NCBI GenBank assembly: GCA_020853375.1
Contig: JADYZA010000214.1
Span: forward strand, 1 to 6,320
Origin: Verrucomicrobiota bacterium
GTDB taxonomy: Bacteria; Verrucomicrobiota; Kiritimatiellia; Kiritimatiellales; Tichowtungiaceae
DNA length: 6,320 nucleotides
Reading direction: 5' to 3'
The notes under the pieces are model-generated. The model made no database searches. It worked only from the letters and a program-made list of their open reading frames with translations, and was not told where the DNA came from. A program made the translations under genes and the position numbers. This document shows, piece by piece, positions 1 to 6,320 of this stretch (within the stretch, counting starts at the first letter, position 1; each line of letters starts with the position of its first letter).

Positions 1-174
1 AAGATTCATTTCGAGCCGGGCGAAACCATCAAGATTACCGATGGACCGTTCCTCAACTTTAACGGAGTTATTGAAGAGGTTGATCCGGGGCGTGGTAAGC
101 TGAAAGTTTCGGTTTCGATTTTTGGACGGTCGGCTCCGGTTGAACTTGAATACTGGCAGGCGGACAAAGCGTAA
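1..174 (+). CDS. nusG: Transcription termination/antitermination protein NusG, C-terminal part (5' end outside window)
   Basis: Frame 1 is open from the first base and ends at TAA (172-174), giving the last 57 residues of a protein. The sequence has the KOW domain of NusG: a [21 protein letters not shown] stretch (residues 7-27 of the visible part, the conserved GPF..F.G core), followed by [20 protein letters not shown], which matches the FGR..PVEL strand pair that ends NusG proteins. In the family, the N-terminal NGN domain binds RNA polymerase, while this KOW domain binds Rho or ribosomal protein S10 and so links transcription to termination or translation. The NGN domain lies upstream of the window. 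A second in-frame stop (TGA, 178-180) follows one codon after the TAA. rplK starts 19 nt later, the usual bacterial order. No terminator or promoter is visible between them, so cotranscription is likely. Confidence 0.95.
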   Translation, partial: KIHFEPGETIKITDGPFLNFNGVIEEVDPGRGKLKVSVSIFGRSAPVELEYWQADKA

Positions 175-180
175 ATTTGA

Positions 181-186
181 GTGGAG
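181..186 (+). promoter_or_regulatory. Ribosome binding site of rplK
   Basis: GTGGAG lies 7 nt before the ATG at 194, a normal Shine-Dalgarno distance. It fixes the rplK start. The same frame stays open upstream to a TTG at 122, but that extension would overlap the nusG coding sequence and adds residues not seen in L11 proteins. Confidence 0.75.
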
Positions 187-193
187 TTTTGTT

Positions 194-616
194 ATGGCAA
201 AAAAAGAAAAAGGTATGATCAAACTGCAGATCCCGGCTGGTGCGGCTAATCCGGCACCGCCGGTTGGACCTGCCTTGGGTCAGCACGGTGTAAACATCAT
301 GGAATTCTGCAAGGCGTTTAATGCGGCCACTCAGAAGGAAGCCGGCATGATTATTCCTGTGGTGATTACCGTCTATCAGGATCGTTCCTTCAGTTTTATC
401 ACCAAAAGTCCGCCGGCCTCTGCGTTGCTTAAAAAAGCGGCTGCTGTGGCTAAAGGATCGGGAGTTCCGAACCGCGACAAGGTGGGCAAAGTGACCCGCG
501 CGCAGGTGGAAGAGATTGCCAAAATTAAAGAGGCTGATTTGAACGCCAGTGATATTGGAGCGGCTTGCCGCATCATCGCTGGGACAGCTCGCAGTATGGG
601 AATTGAGGTCGAATAA
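194..616 (+). CDS. rplK: 50S ribosomal protein L11
   Basis: The product is 140 aa, the normal length for L11. This protein binds the GTPase-associated region of 23S rRNA at the base of the L7/L12 stalk, takes part in factor-dependent GTP hydrolysis, and is needed for RelA activation in organisms that use it. The N-terminal domain carries the hallmark [20 protein letters not shown] (residues 19-38), including the paired prolines (22-23) that form the thiostrepton/micrococcin cleft with rRNA. The C-terminal rRNA-binding domain covers about residues 72-140 and ends in the family signature [15 protein letters not shown] (126-140). The start at 194 is chosen for its ribosome binding site and because the protein then begins [12 protein letters not shown] like other L11s. 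It lies 19 nt after nusG and 2 nt before rplA, so it is almost certainly translated from a shared message. Nothing is abnormal in the reading frame. Confidence 0.98.
   Translation: MAKKEKGMIKLQIPAGAANPAPPVGPALGQHGVNIMEFCKAFNAATQKEAGMIIPVVITVYQDRSFSFITKSPPASALLKKAAAVAKGSGVPNRDKVGKVTRAQVEEIAKIKEADLNASDIGAACRIIAGTARSMGIEVE
604..609 (+). promoter_or_regulatory. Ribosome binding site of rplA, inside the end of rplK
   Basis: TGAGGT ends 9 nt before the rplA ATG at 619 and lies within the last codons of rplK. With only 2 nt between the genes, translation of rplA is probably coupled to rplK, which would help equal production of L11 and L1. Confidence 0.6.
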
Positions 617-618
617 CC

Positions 619-1317
619 ATGGCTAAGCACGGAAAAAAATATACCGCAGTAAAGAAAAAAGTTTCGGTCGAAAAACTGTATCCTCTTACCGAGGCGATTC
701 AGTTCATCAAAGATAATCCGACCGCTAATTTTGACGAAACCGTTGAAATAGCCCTTCGTATGGGCGTCGATCCGACGAAATCAGATCAGGCGATCCGTTC
801 GACGGTGGCGCTTCCTCACGGTACAGGTAAAGATGTTCGCGTGATCGTTTTTGCGACAGGCTCTGCAGCAGAAGAAGCTCGTGCCGCTGGCGCCGTTGAA
901 GCTGGATTTGAGGATCTTCTTGCGAAGGTGACGGGCGGCTGGATGGATTTTGATATTGTTATTGCAACCCCAGATGCGATGAAAGAAGTTCGCAAGCTTG
1001 GTAAAGTGCTCGGCCCTCGCGGTCTGATGCCCAATCCTAAGACCGGAACGGTAGCGGAAGATACAGCTACAGCGGTGAAGCAGTTTAAGGCGGGTCGGGT
1101 GGAATTCCGTATGGATAAGAATGGCAATGTTATGGTGCCTTTTGGTAAGCGTTCATTTACAATTGAGGCTTTGTCAGAAAATTTCCATGCGGTTTACGAA
1201 GCGATTTTGGCTGCAAAACCGGCTTCTTCAAAAGGGATTTATATCAAACGCTGCACGATCTCCAGCACGATGGGGCCGGGCATGCACATTGACACCAAAG
1301 AGTCAGTAACAGCTTAA
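619..1317 (+). CDS. rplA: 50S ribosomal protein L1
   Basis: The product is 232 aa, matching the usual 229-235 aa. L1 forms the mobile L1 stalk of the large subunit, which helps release deacylated tRNA from the E site. In many bacteria it also represses its own operon by binding the message. The fold shows the expected order: domain I from residues 1 to about 67 and about 160 to 232 (N-terminal [15 protein letters not shown] at 38-52), with domain II inserted between (about 68-159). The L1 signature [20 protein letters not shown] occupies residues 126-145. The C-terminal [10 protein letters not shown] (216-225) contains the Thr-Met-Gly element that contacts rRNA in L1-RNA structures. The gene follows rplK by 2 nt and precedes rplJ by 21 nt, the standard rplKAJL order. 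No classical L1-binding leader fits before rplK, so any L1 autoregulation here would use a site inside coding sequence or further upstream. Confidence 0.98.
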   Translation: MAKHGKKYTAVKKKVSVEKLYPLTEAIQFIKDNPTANFDETVEIALRMGVDPTKSDQAIRSTVALPHGTGKDVRVIVFATGSAAEEARAAGAVEAGFEDLLAKVTGGWMDFDIVIATPDAMKEVRKLGKVLGPRGLMPNPKTGTVAEDTATAVKQFKAGRVEFRMDKNGNVMVPFGKRSFTIEALSENFHAVYEAILAAKPASSKGIYIKRCTISSTMGPGMHIDTKESVTA

Positions 1318-1338
1318 ATGTGAGGGCAGGGGATCGTC

Positions 1339-1878
1339 ATGAGCACAGACAATAAAAAAATACGACCGGAAAAGCAGGCCATGTACAGTGAGGTTCAGGA
1401 GAGTGTATCCGGAGCCCTCTACATGTTGCTGGCCGATTATAAGGGCATGACCATGCCCGAGACCGATGAGTTTAAGAAACTACTACGCGGTGCTAATGCC
1501 CGAGTGAAAGTTGTTAAAAACAGCATGCTCGGACGTATTAGTGGCGAGATGGGCTGCGAACTCGACTCTCTGTTGAGCGGACCGACCGCCGTGATTTTCG
1601 GTTCTGGTGATGTGGTCGAAGTGGCAAAGATTTTGAAAAAATTTACTGGTGACAAGAACAAGCCCGCAGTTAGAGGCGGGGTTCTGGAAGGCGCAATCCT
1701 TTCGTCGAAAGACGTGTCAGCTCTGGCTTCTCTGCCCGGCAAGAAAGAGCTACAAGCCAAACTGGTTGGTACTTTGGCCGCTCCGATGACGCAGGTTGTC
1801 GGTGTGATGAATCAGAAAGTATGCAGTCTGCTGTATGTGCTGAATGCGGCATGTGAGAAAAAAGAGAAGGCAGCGTAA
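1339..1878 (+). CDS. rplJ: 50S ribosomal protein L10 (stalk base protein)
   Basis: The product is 179 aa; the E. coli protein is 165 aa and many bacterial L10s are 165-180 aa. L10 anchors the L7/L12 dimers to 23S rRNA at the stalk base, and the L10-L12 complex represses its own message in well-studied bacteria. Visible L10 landmarks are DYKGMT (33-38), VVKNSML (58-64), GPTAV (81-85), GGVLEG (113-118) and LASLPGKKELQAKLVG (129-144). The C-terminal segment from about residue 148 to 175 reads as the amphipathic helix that carries L12 dimers, followed by a Lys/Glu-rich tail. The ATG at 1339 is supported by GAGGG (1322-1326) and AGGGGA (1328-1333) just upstream. It also aligns IRPEKQAMYSEV with the E. 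coli N-terminus. An internal ATG at 1381 would remove that conserved start. The 21 nt gap to rplA is too short for an E. coli-like L10 leader. Confidence 0.97.
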   Translation: MSTDNKKIRPEKQAMYSEVQESVSGALYMLLADYKGMTMPETDEFKKLLRGANARVKVVKNSMLGRISGEMGCELDSLLSGPTAVIFGSGDVVEVAKILKKFTGDKNKPAVRGGVLEGAILSSKDVSALASLPGKKELQAKLVGTLAAPMTQVVGVMNQKVCSLLYVLNAACEKKEKAA

Positions 1879-1914
1879 AATTTTAATTAGGTTGGTTGAA
1901 TTCAATTCACGTGT

Positions 1915-1922
1915 AGGGAGGA
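1915..1922 (+). promoter_or_regulatory. Strong ribosome binding site of rplL
   Basis: AGGGAGGA is a nearly full complement to the 16S rRNA 3' end and sits 7 nt before the ATG at 1930. It is the strongest such site in the window. L12 is present in several copies per ribosome, unlike the other proteins encoded here, so a stronger initiation signal is expected. It also decides the start codon of rplL against the internal ATG at 1981. Confidence 0.85.
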
Positions 1923-1929
1923 AGATAAA

Positions 1930-2346
1930 ATGGCTGAAGAAACTGTAGAAGTAAAAGATGGCGTCCAGCTCGAAGGCAAAATGGCCGAATTCGTTAACTG
2001 GATTGAAGGTATTTCGGTGCTGGAGCTTTCGAAACTTGTTAAAGCTCTTGAAACCCGTCTGGGTGTTTCAGCGGCAGCTCCAGTCGCAGTAGCGGCAGCG
2101 GGCGGTGCGGCCTCCGTAGAGGCAGTTGCTGAAAAAACCGAGTTCACTGTTGTGTTGGCACAAGCTGGCGCGCAGAAAATTCAAGTAATTAAAGAACTTC
2201 GTGGTGTAACCGCTTTGGGTTTGAAAGAAGCCAAAGATCTGGTTGATGCCGCCCCGAAGACCATCAAAGAAGGCGTTTCCAAGGAAGAAGCTCAGTCTAT
2301 CAAGGCTAAGCTCGAAGCCGCTGGCGCCACTATCGAAATCAAGTAA
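1930..2346 (+). CDS. rplL: 50S ribosomal protein L7/L12
   Basis: The product is 138 aa, against about 120-128 aa typical of the family. L12 is the multi-copy stalk protein that recruits and activates the translational GTPases EF-Tu, EF-G, IF2 and RF3. The N-terminal dimerization domain corresponds to residues 18-47 ([19 protein letters not shown]), followed by an Ala/Val/Gly-rich flexible hinge (about 48-68). The C-terminal factor-binding domain (69-138) includes [29 protein letters not shown] and the ending AGATIEIK. The first 17 residues (acidic, beginning [11 protein letters not shown]) have no counterpart in E. coli L12. A start at Met18 (1981) would give exactly 121 aa, but the strong ribosome binding site favours 1930. 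The gene lies 51 nt after rplJ. That gap contains a 10-nt palindrome (TTGAATTCAA, 1896-1905) with no clear role. Confidence 0.97.
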   Translation: MAEETVEVKDGVQLEGKMAEFVNWIEGISVLELSKLVKALETRLGVSAAAPVAVAAAGGAASVEAVAEKTEFTVVLAQAGAQKIQVIKELRGVTALGLKEAKDLVDAAPKTIKEGVSKEEAQSIKAKLEAAGATIEIK

Positions 2347-2365
2347 CAGAAGCGATGCGCATCTC

Positions 2366-2395
2366 AAGCCCGGCGGGTTTTCCGCCGGTGCTTTT
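2366..2395 (+). terminator. Terminator-like hairpin between rplL and rpoB, probable partial attenuator
   Basis: Seven perfect GC pairs (2370-2376 with 2382-2388) close a GTTTT loop. Four more pairs (2366-2369 with 2390-2393, with T2389 bulged) extend the stem. A short T run (2392-2395) follows the GC core. This resembles an intrinsic terminator, but the T run is only four long and is then broken by G, so read-through is expected. E. coli has a known attenuator in the same rplL-rpoB position that lets only part of transcription continue into rpoBC. The function here is inferred from that position. A longer pairing (2354-2361 with 2395-2402) would extend the same hairpin and could make it a processing site instead. 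Confidence 0.5.
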
Positions 2396-2427
2396 GTGCG
2401 TCATGTAGTGTGGTTGTGTTTCGTGAG

Positions 2428-2454
2428 CCCGGTTGCTTTTATAAAAGCATCGGG
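2428..2454 (+). promoter_or_regulatory. Second hairpin/palindrome upstream of rpoB, role unknown
   Basis: A perfect 14-nt palindrome (GCTTTTATAAAAGC, 2435-2448) is flanked by CCCG (2428-2431) and CGGG (2451-2454). As RNA it folds into about 11 pairs (one G-U pair, one bulged U at 2433) with a UAUA loop, ending 34 nt before the rpoB ATG. No T run follows, so it is not a terminator. It may be an RNA processing or stability element, or a DNA operator. TATAAA (2440-2445) resembles a -10 box, but I find no good -35 at the right distance. Confidence 0.4.
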
Positions 2455-2477
2455 ATGAAGCGTCCAATAAGAGCCTG

Positions 2478-2485
2478 AAGGTGAT
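2478..2485 (+). promoter_or_regulatory. Ribosome binding site of rpoB
   Basis: AAGGTGAT matches the 3' half of the consensus AGGAGGTGAT and ends 3 nt before the ATG at 2489; its AAGG part is 7 nt away. It supports the annotated rpoB start, where the protein begins [10 protein letters not shown]. Confidence 0.65.
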
Positions 2486-2488
2486 TGA

Positions 2489-5400
2489 ATGGCCGATAGA
2501 AAAAACTTTGGTAAATTGATAGACGTAATTGAAGCACCGGATCTTATTGAGCTTCAGACTAATTCCTATGCGGAGTTTCTCCAGCAGGGAGTCGCTCCGT
2601 CGCGTCGCAAAAAAATCGGCTTGCAGGCGGTTTTGAGCGAAGCGTTTCCTGTTGAAAGTTACGACGGTCAAATTGCGCTTGATTTCGCAAGTTACGAAAT
2701 CAAAGAGCCGAACATGTCGTATGTGGAAGCCATTAAAGAAGGCGAAACCTATGCAGCGCCGCTTTATGTGACGTTCCGGTTGCGCGAAAACGAAGATGTT
2801 CGTGAAGACTCGCTGTTTATGGGTGAGATACCCCTTATGACAGACCGGGGTAGTTTTGTTATTAATGGCGCAGAGCGTGTTATTGTCAGTCAATTGCATC
2901 GCTCTCCAGGCATTTGTTTTGAGCAAACTACTCATGCAAACGGGTCTCTTTTATATTCCTTCCGGATTATTCCAGATCACGGCTCTTGGGTAGAAACCCA
3001 ATTTGATACATCCGATCTCTTGTACGTTTATCTCGATCGCAAACGCCGCCGCAGAAAATTTCTTGCGTCTACATTCCTGCGTGCTCTCGGCTATGGTGCG
3101 GACGAAGAGATTATCAACCTTTATTACACGGTTGAGAACCTCCAGCTGAGCAAACGCATCGGCGATGAGGCTGAGTTGGCGAATCTTGTGCTCAAAGATG
3201 ATGCGGTAGACAGCGACTCGCAGTCAGTCATCGGTCGTCGGTACGATGCGCTTACGCTGGATATGATTCAGCGCATGAAGCTTGCTGGCTATAAGAGTGT
3301 TGAAGTGGTCAATGTTTCTTGGGATGAAGGTCTTTTCATGAAGACCATTCAGAAAGACACCACTCACTCTGTTGACGAAGCGCTCAAAGACCTCTACCAA
3401 AAGCTGCGTCCGGGCGATCCGCCAACCACAGCATCCGCTCGCCAGATGCTCAAACGGCTTTTCTTTGACGAAACCCGCTTTAGCCTGAGCCGTGTGGGTC
3501 GCTACAAGATTCAGCAGAAGCTGAGGACGAAAGTGACTTCGCTGACGCTCGACAAAGAAGACGTCGTAGAGGCTGTCCGTTATCTTATCAATATTCGGAT
3601 GGGAAATGGGACGCTGGATGACATTGATCATCTGGGAAGCCGCCGCATTCGTACAGTTGGTGAGTTGCTTGAAGGGCAATGTCGAGTCGGGCTGGCTCGC
3701 ATTCAACGTTTGGTCAAAGAACGCATGACGATTTTTGACACGACCGTCGACCGCCTGACCTCGCAGAAGCTGATCAATCCCAAAGCCCTCTCAGCGGTAA
3801 TTAAGGACTTTTTTGGACGTTCGCAGCTCAGTCAGTTTATGGATCAGACCAACCCTTTGTCCGAGCTGACTCATAAGCGTCGTCTGTCGGCGCTTGGCCC
3901 AGGCGGGTTAAATCGCGATCGCGCCGGTTTCGAGGTACGTGACGTTCACAGTTCGCATTACGGACGCATCTGCCCAATTGAGACTCCGGAAGGTCCGAAT
4001 ATTGGTTTGATATCTTCGTTAAGTACCTTTGCGCGGATCAATGAATATGGCTTCATCATTTCCCCTTATCGTAAGGTGGAAAAAGGGCGTGTGACCGACA
4101 AGGTCGAATCGCTGACGGCAGACGAAGAAGAAAATTTCGTTATCGCTCAGGCAAATGCCCCTCTTAATCCGAATGGCACATTCCAGAACGATCGCGTTAT
4201 GGTCCGTGTTCGCGGCGATTTTAAAGAAATGGCTCCTGCCGAAGTGCAGTACATGGACGTTTCTCCAAAACAGGTGGTGAGTATTGCCGCTGGGTTGATC
4301 CCGTTCCTTGAGCACGACGATGCGAACCGCGCCCTCATGGGTTCGAACATGCAACGCCAAGCAGTTCCTCTGATGGTGTCGGAGCGTCCATTTGTTGCTA
4401 CCGGTATTGAAGGGCGGATTGCTCGCGACTCTCGTGTGCTGATCATCGCTGAAGAGGCCGGGAAGGTCGCTTACGTTGCGGCGGACAAGATTATTATTTC
4501 CAAAGATGGCGAAGTCCCAGTTAAGAAAAAAACGCCTAAAGAAGACTATCAGGAATACGATCTGCGGAAGTTCATGCGTTCAAACGCTGGAACCTGTTTG
4601 AATCAGCGCCCGATTGTTAAGAGGGGTGAAAAGGTTAAAAAGGGGCAGGTGCTAGCTGACGGCCCGGCCACGGATCAGGGCGAACTGGCCTTGGGTCGCA
4701 ATGTGACTGTCGCATTCATGCCGTGGTGCGGATACAACTTTGAAGATGCTATCCTCATCAGTCAGAAAATTGTCAAAGAGGACGTTTACACCTCAATTCA
4801 TATTGAAGAGTTCGAGTGTGGCGCCCGAGACACTAAGCTGGGCCCGGAAGAAATCACTCGTGATATTCCGAACGTTGGAGAAGAGGCTCTCAAAAATCTG
4901 ACGCACGAAGGAATTATTCAAATCGGTGCGGAAGTGAAGCCCGGCGATATTCTTGTCGGGAAGATCACTCCAAAGGTTGAAACCGAGCTGGCTCCTGAGG
5001 AACGGTTGCTGCGCGCCATTTTTGGCGAAAAGGCGGCCGATGTGCGCGACACCTCGTTACGTGCGCCTAGCGGAACGTATGGCATTGTAATGGATGTCAA
5101 GGTTTCTGCTAAAAACAAGAATGCCAAGGATGCGCCCAAAGCCAAGCCAGCCGCCGATATGCGCAAACGGCAGAAAGATATCGAGGAGCGTCACAAGAGT
5201 TCTGTGCATGAACTGACCGAAGATCTTACGGAAGCTCTTAGTAATATTCTGTTGGGCGAAAAGATTCCTTTGGATGTGATGAATGTGGCGAGTGGTGACG
5301 TGATCATCCCTGCCAATCGTAAAATCACGAAGACTCTTCTCCGTAAATTGGCCGCCAGCTACGAGCATATTGAAATCGATCCTAGTCCGATCCGGATCAA

Positions 5401-6271
5401 GATAATGAGCATCATTGATAACTTCCGTAACAAGTTTTCGGAAGCGGATGCTGATAAGCAACGCTCGCTTGATCGCGCCGGAAGCGGCGAGGAATTCGAT
5501 GAAGGGATCGTCAAGCAGGTCAAGGTTTATGTGGCCAGCAAAAAGAAACTGTCGGTTGGTGACAAAATGGCCGGACGTCACGGTAACAAAGGCGTTATCT
5601 CTCGCATTCTTCCTGAGGAAGATATGCCATTCCTGCCAGATGGAACGCCGGTCGAAATCGTTCTAAATCCACTCGGCGTGCCTTCCCGCATGAATGTGGG
5701 TCAGGTTCTTGAAACTCATCTTGGATGGGCGTGTAAGCATCTCGGTATTCATGCCGCCACGCCGATTTTCGACGGGATTTCCGAAAAACAAATTCGAGAA
5801 ATGCTTGAAGATGCCGGATTGCCAAAAGACGGTAAAACGGTGCTCTATGATGGTCGTACCGGCGAGGCGTTTGAACAGCGCGTTGTGGTAGGAACCATTT
5901 ACATGCTCAAACTGCACCATTTGGTGACGGAAAAGATCCATGCCCGTGCAGTCGGTCCGTACTCGCTGGTTACTCAGCAACCGCTGGGTGGTAAGGCGCA
6001 ATACGGCGGTCAGCGTTTCGGGGAAATGGAAGTGTGGGCGCTTGAAGCTTATGGCGCCGCCTACGCGTTGCAGGAAGTGCTGACAGTGAAGAGTGATGAC
6101 CTCGCGGGACGTACGCGTATTTATGAGTCCATTGTAAAGGGTGAGAACGTGCTCGACGCCGGACGTCCGGAGTCGTTTAACGTGCTGATCAAGGAACTGC
6201 AGGGGCTCGGCTTGAATTTTGAAGTTAAAAAGCCGAACACGGATCAAGTTTCATTCACAGGACGCATTTAA
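2489..6271 (+). CDS. rpoB: DNA-directed RNA polymerase subunit beta
   Basis: The product is 1260 aa, the beta subunit of the core polymerase, which with beta' forms the active site, RNA channel and rifampicin pocket. E. coli beta is 1342 aa; the difference is mainly a shorter first lineage insertion in the lobe (about residues 205-320 here). Landmarks in order are [15 protein letters not shown] (117-131), SQLHRSPG (134-141), the rifampicin region [15 protein letters not shown] (445-459) and [13 protein letters not shown] (461-473), [13 protein letters not shown] (495-507), [11 protein letters not shown] (746-756, with E752/D753 equal to E. coli E813/D814), the flap [11 protein letters not shown], and [13 protein letters not shown] (1024-1036, with K1026 and K1034 equal to E. 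coli K1065/K1073). The C-terminus has [20 protein letters not shown] before the clamp. A Lys/Ala-rich charged insertion lies at about 873-1003. All catalytic residues are present and the frame is unbroken. It follows rplL by 142 nt and precedes rpoC by 20 nt. Confidence 0.99.
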   Translation: MADRKNFGKLIDVIEAPDLIELQTNSYAEFLQQGVAPSRRKKIGLQAVLSEAFPVESYDGQIALDFASYEIKEPNMSYVEAIKEGETYAAPLYVTFRLRENEDVREDSLFMGEIPLMTDRGSFVINGAERVIVSQLHRSPGICFEQTTHANGSLLYSFRIIPDHGSWVETQFDTSDLLYVYLDRKRRRRKFLASTFLRALGYGADEEIINLYYTVENLQLSKRIGDEAELANLVLKDDAVDSDSQSVIGRRYDALTLDMIQRMKLAGYKSVEVVNVSWDEGLFMKTIQKDTTHSVDEALKDLYQKLRPGDPPTTASARQMLKRLFFDETRFSLSRVGRYKIQQKLRTKVTSLTLDKEDVVEAVRYLINIRMGNGTLDDIDHLGSRRIRTVGELLEGQCRVGLARIQRLVKERMTIFDTTVDRLTSQKLINPKALSAVIKDFFGRSQLSQFMDQTNPLSELTHKRRLSALGPGGLNRDRAGFEVRDVHSSHYGRICPIETPEGPNIGLISSLSTFARINEYGFIISPYRKVEKGRVTDKVESLTADEEENFVIAQANAPLNPNGTFQNDRVMVRVRGDFKEMAPAEVQYMDVSPKQVVSIAAGLIPFLEHDDANRALMGSNMQRQAVPLMVSERPFVATGIEGRIARDSRVLIIAEEAGKVAYVAADKIIISKDGEVPVKKKTPKEDYQEYDLRKFMRSNAGTCLNQRPIVKRGEKVKKGQVLADGPATDQGELALGRNVTVAFMPWCGYNFEDAILISQKIVKEDVYTSIHIEEFECGARDTKLGPEEITRDIPNVGEEALKNLTHEGIIQIGAEVKPGDILVGKITPKVETELAPEERLLRAIFGEKAADVRDTSLRAPSGTYGIVMDVKVSAKNKNAKDAPKAKPAADMRKRQKDIEERHKSSVHELTEDLTEALSNILLGEKIPLDVMNVASGDVIIPANRKITKTLLRKLAASYEHIEIDPSPIRIKIMSIIDNFRNKFSEADADKQRSLDRAGSGEEFDEGIVKQVKVYVASKKKLSVGDKMAGRHGNKGVISRILPEEDMPFLPDGTPVEIVLNPLGVPSRMNVGQVLETHLGWACKHLGIHAATPIFDGISEKQIREMLEDAGLPKDGKTVLYDGRTGEAFEQRVVVGTIYMLKLHHLVTEKIHARAVGPYSLVTQQPLGGKAQYGGQRFGEMEVWALEAYGAAYALQEVLTVKSDDLAGRTRIYESIVKGENVLDAGRPESFNVLIKELQGLGLNFEVKKPNTDQVSFTGRI

Positions 6272-6279
6272 TCTTTGAC

Positions 6280-6285
6280 AGGAGA
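6280..6285 (+). promoter_or_regulatory. Ribosome binding site of rpoC
   Basis: AGGAGA lies 6 nt before the GTG at 6292 and is the only good Shine-Dalgarno site after the rpoB stop. It is the main reason for placing the rpoC start at a GTG. Confidence 0.7.
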
Positions 6286-6291
6286 AAAACG

Positions 6292-6320
6292 GTGGATACA
6301 CGCAACGCAGCAGATATTCT
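6292..6320 (+). CDS. rpoC: DNA-directed RNA polymerase subunit beta', first codons only (3' end outside window)
   Basis: Only nine full codons are visible, reading MDTRNAADI if the GTG is decoded as Met. The identification rests on position: rpoC follows rpoB directly in nearly all bacteria, the gap is 20 nt, and a good ribosome binding site precedes the GTG. The visible residues are too few to show any beta' motif. The product would carry the catalytic NADFDGD magnesium site, which lies outside the window. The exact start codon is less certain than the gene identity because no ATG is available nearby. Confidence 0.75.

Noticed and set aside
122..193. An upstream TTG start for rplK at 122
   Set aside because: It would overlap the nusG coding sequence by more than 50 nt and add residues absent from L11 proteins, while the ATG at 194 has a good ribosome binding site.
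1896..1905. The palindrome TTGAATTCAA between rplJ and rplL
   Set aside because: Ten bases of AT-rich symmetry can arise by chance, and as RNA it would leave almost no stable stem. No T run or second copy supports a function.
2414..2445. A possible rpoB promoter using TTGTGT (2414-2419) and TATAAA (2440-2445)
   Set aside because: The spacing is 20 nt, too long for a sigma-70 promoter, and the -10-like box is part of the hairpin palindrome. I cannot support an internal promoter from sequence alone.
2339..2935. A 198-codon open frame on the minus strand across the rplL-rpoB spacer and the start of rpoB
   Set aside because: It lies mostly opposite rpoB, has no recognisable domain, and would place a gene inside a conserved operon. 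Its composition is what the reverse complement of rpoB gives.
5663..6247. A 194-codon open frame on the minus strand opposite the end of rpoB
   Set aside because: It is fully antisense to highly conserved RpoB sequence and shows no family motif. The same applies to the shorter antisense frames at 5057-5581, 3224-3706 and 816-1127.
1..6320. An undescribed defence, mobile or biosynthetic system
   Set aside because: Every stretch over 150 bases is accounted for by conserved ribosomal protein and RNA polymerase genes in their usual order. There are no direct repeats, inverted-repeat ends, integrase or transposase motifs, or changes in composition.

Overview
The window is a conserved bacterial transcription and translation gene cluster, all on the + strand. 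In order it holds the 3' end of nusG, then rplK (L11), rplA (L1), rplJ (L10), rplL (L7/L12), rpoB (RNA polymerase beta) and the first codons of rpoC (beta'). Five genes are complete. All are intact and close to family length, and all six visible stop codons are TAA. I see no mobile element, CRISPR array, tRNA, rRNA or foreign-looking gene.

Organism: this is a bacterium with roughly balanced GC content and good Shine-Dalgarno sites. The RpoB length (1260 aa, close to the roughly 1250 aa I recall for Chlamydia) and its wording ([46 protein letters not shown]) suggest the Planctomycetes-Verrucomicrobia-Chlamydiae superphylum. Within it, a Verrucomicrobiota, Kiritimatiellota or Lentisphaerota-type lineage seems most likely. 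This is an impression from remembered sequences, not a phylogeny.

Layout: 1-174 is the nusG KOW domain. 194-616 is rplK, 619-1317 rplA (2 nt gap), 1339-1878 rplJ (21 nt gap) and 1930-2346 rplL (51 nt gap with a very strong ribosome binding site). 2347-2488 is a 142 nt spacer with two RNA hairpins. 2489-6271 is rpoB and 6292 onward is the start of rpoC. No gap exceeds 300 bases.

How the genes work together: NusG couples RNA polymerase to ribosomes and termination factors. L11, L1, L10 and L12 build the L1 stalk and the GTPase-associated stalk of the 50S subunit. RpoB and RpoC form the polymerase core. Stalk proteins, especially L12, are needed in greater amounts than polymerase subunits, and the structured rplL-rpoB spacer sits where E. 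coli adjusts that ratio by attenuation and RNase III cleavage. The points most worth a second look are the two spacer hairpins, the lack of room for classical ribosomal-protein leader RNAs, an N-terminal extension on L12, and a charged insertion in RpoB. None of these amounts to a new system; this is an ordinary housekeeping region.
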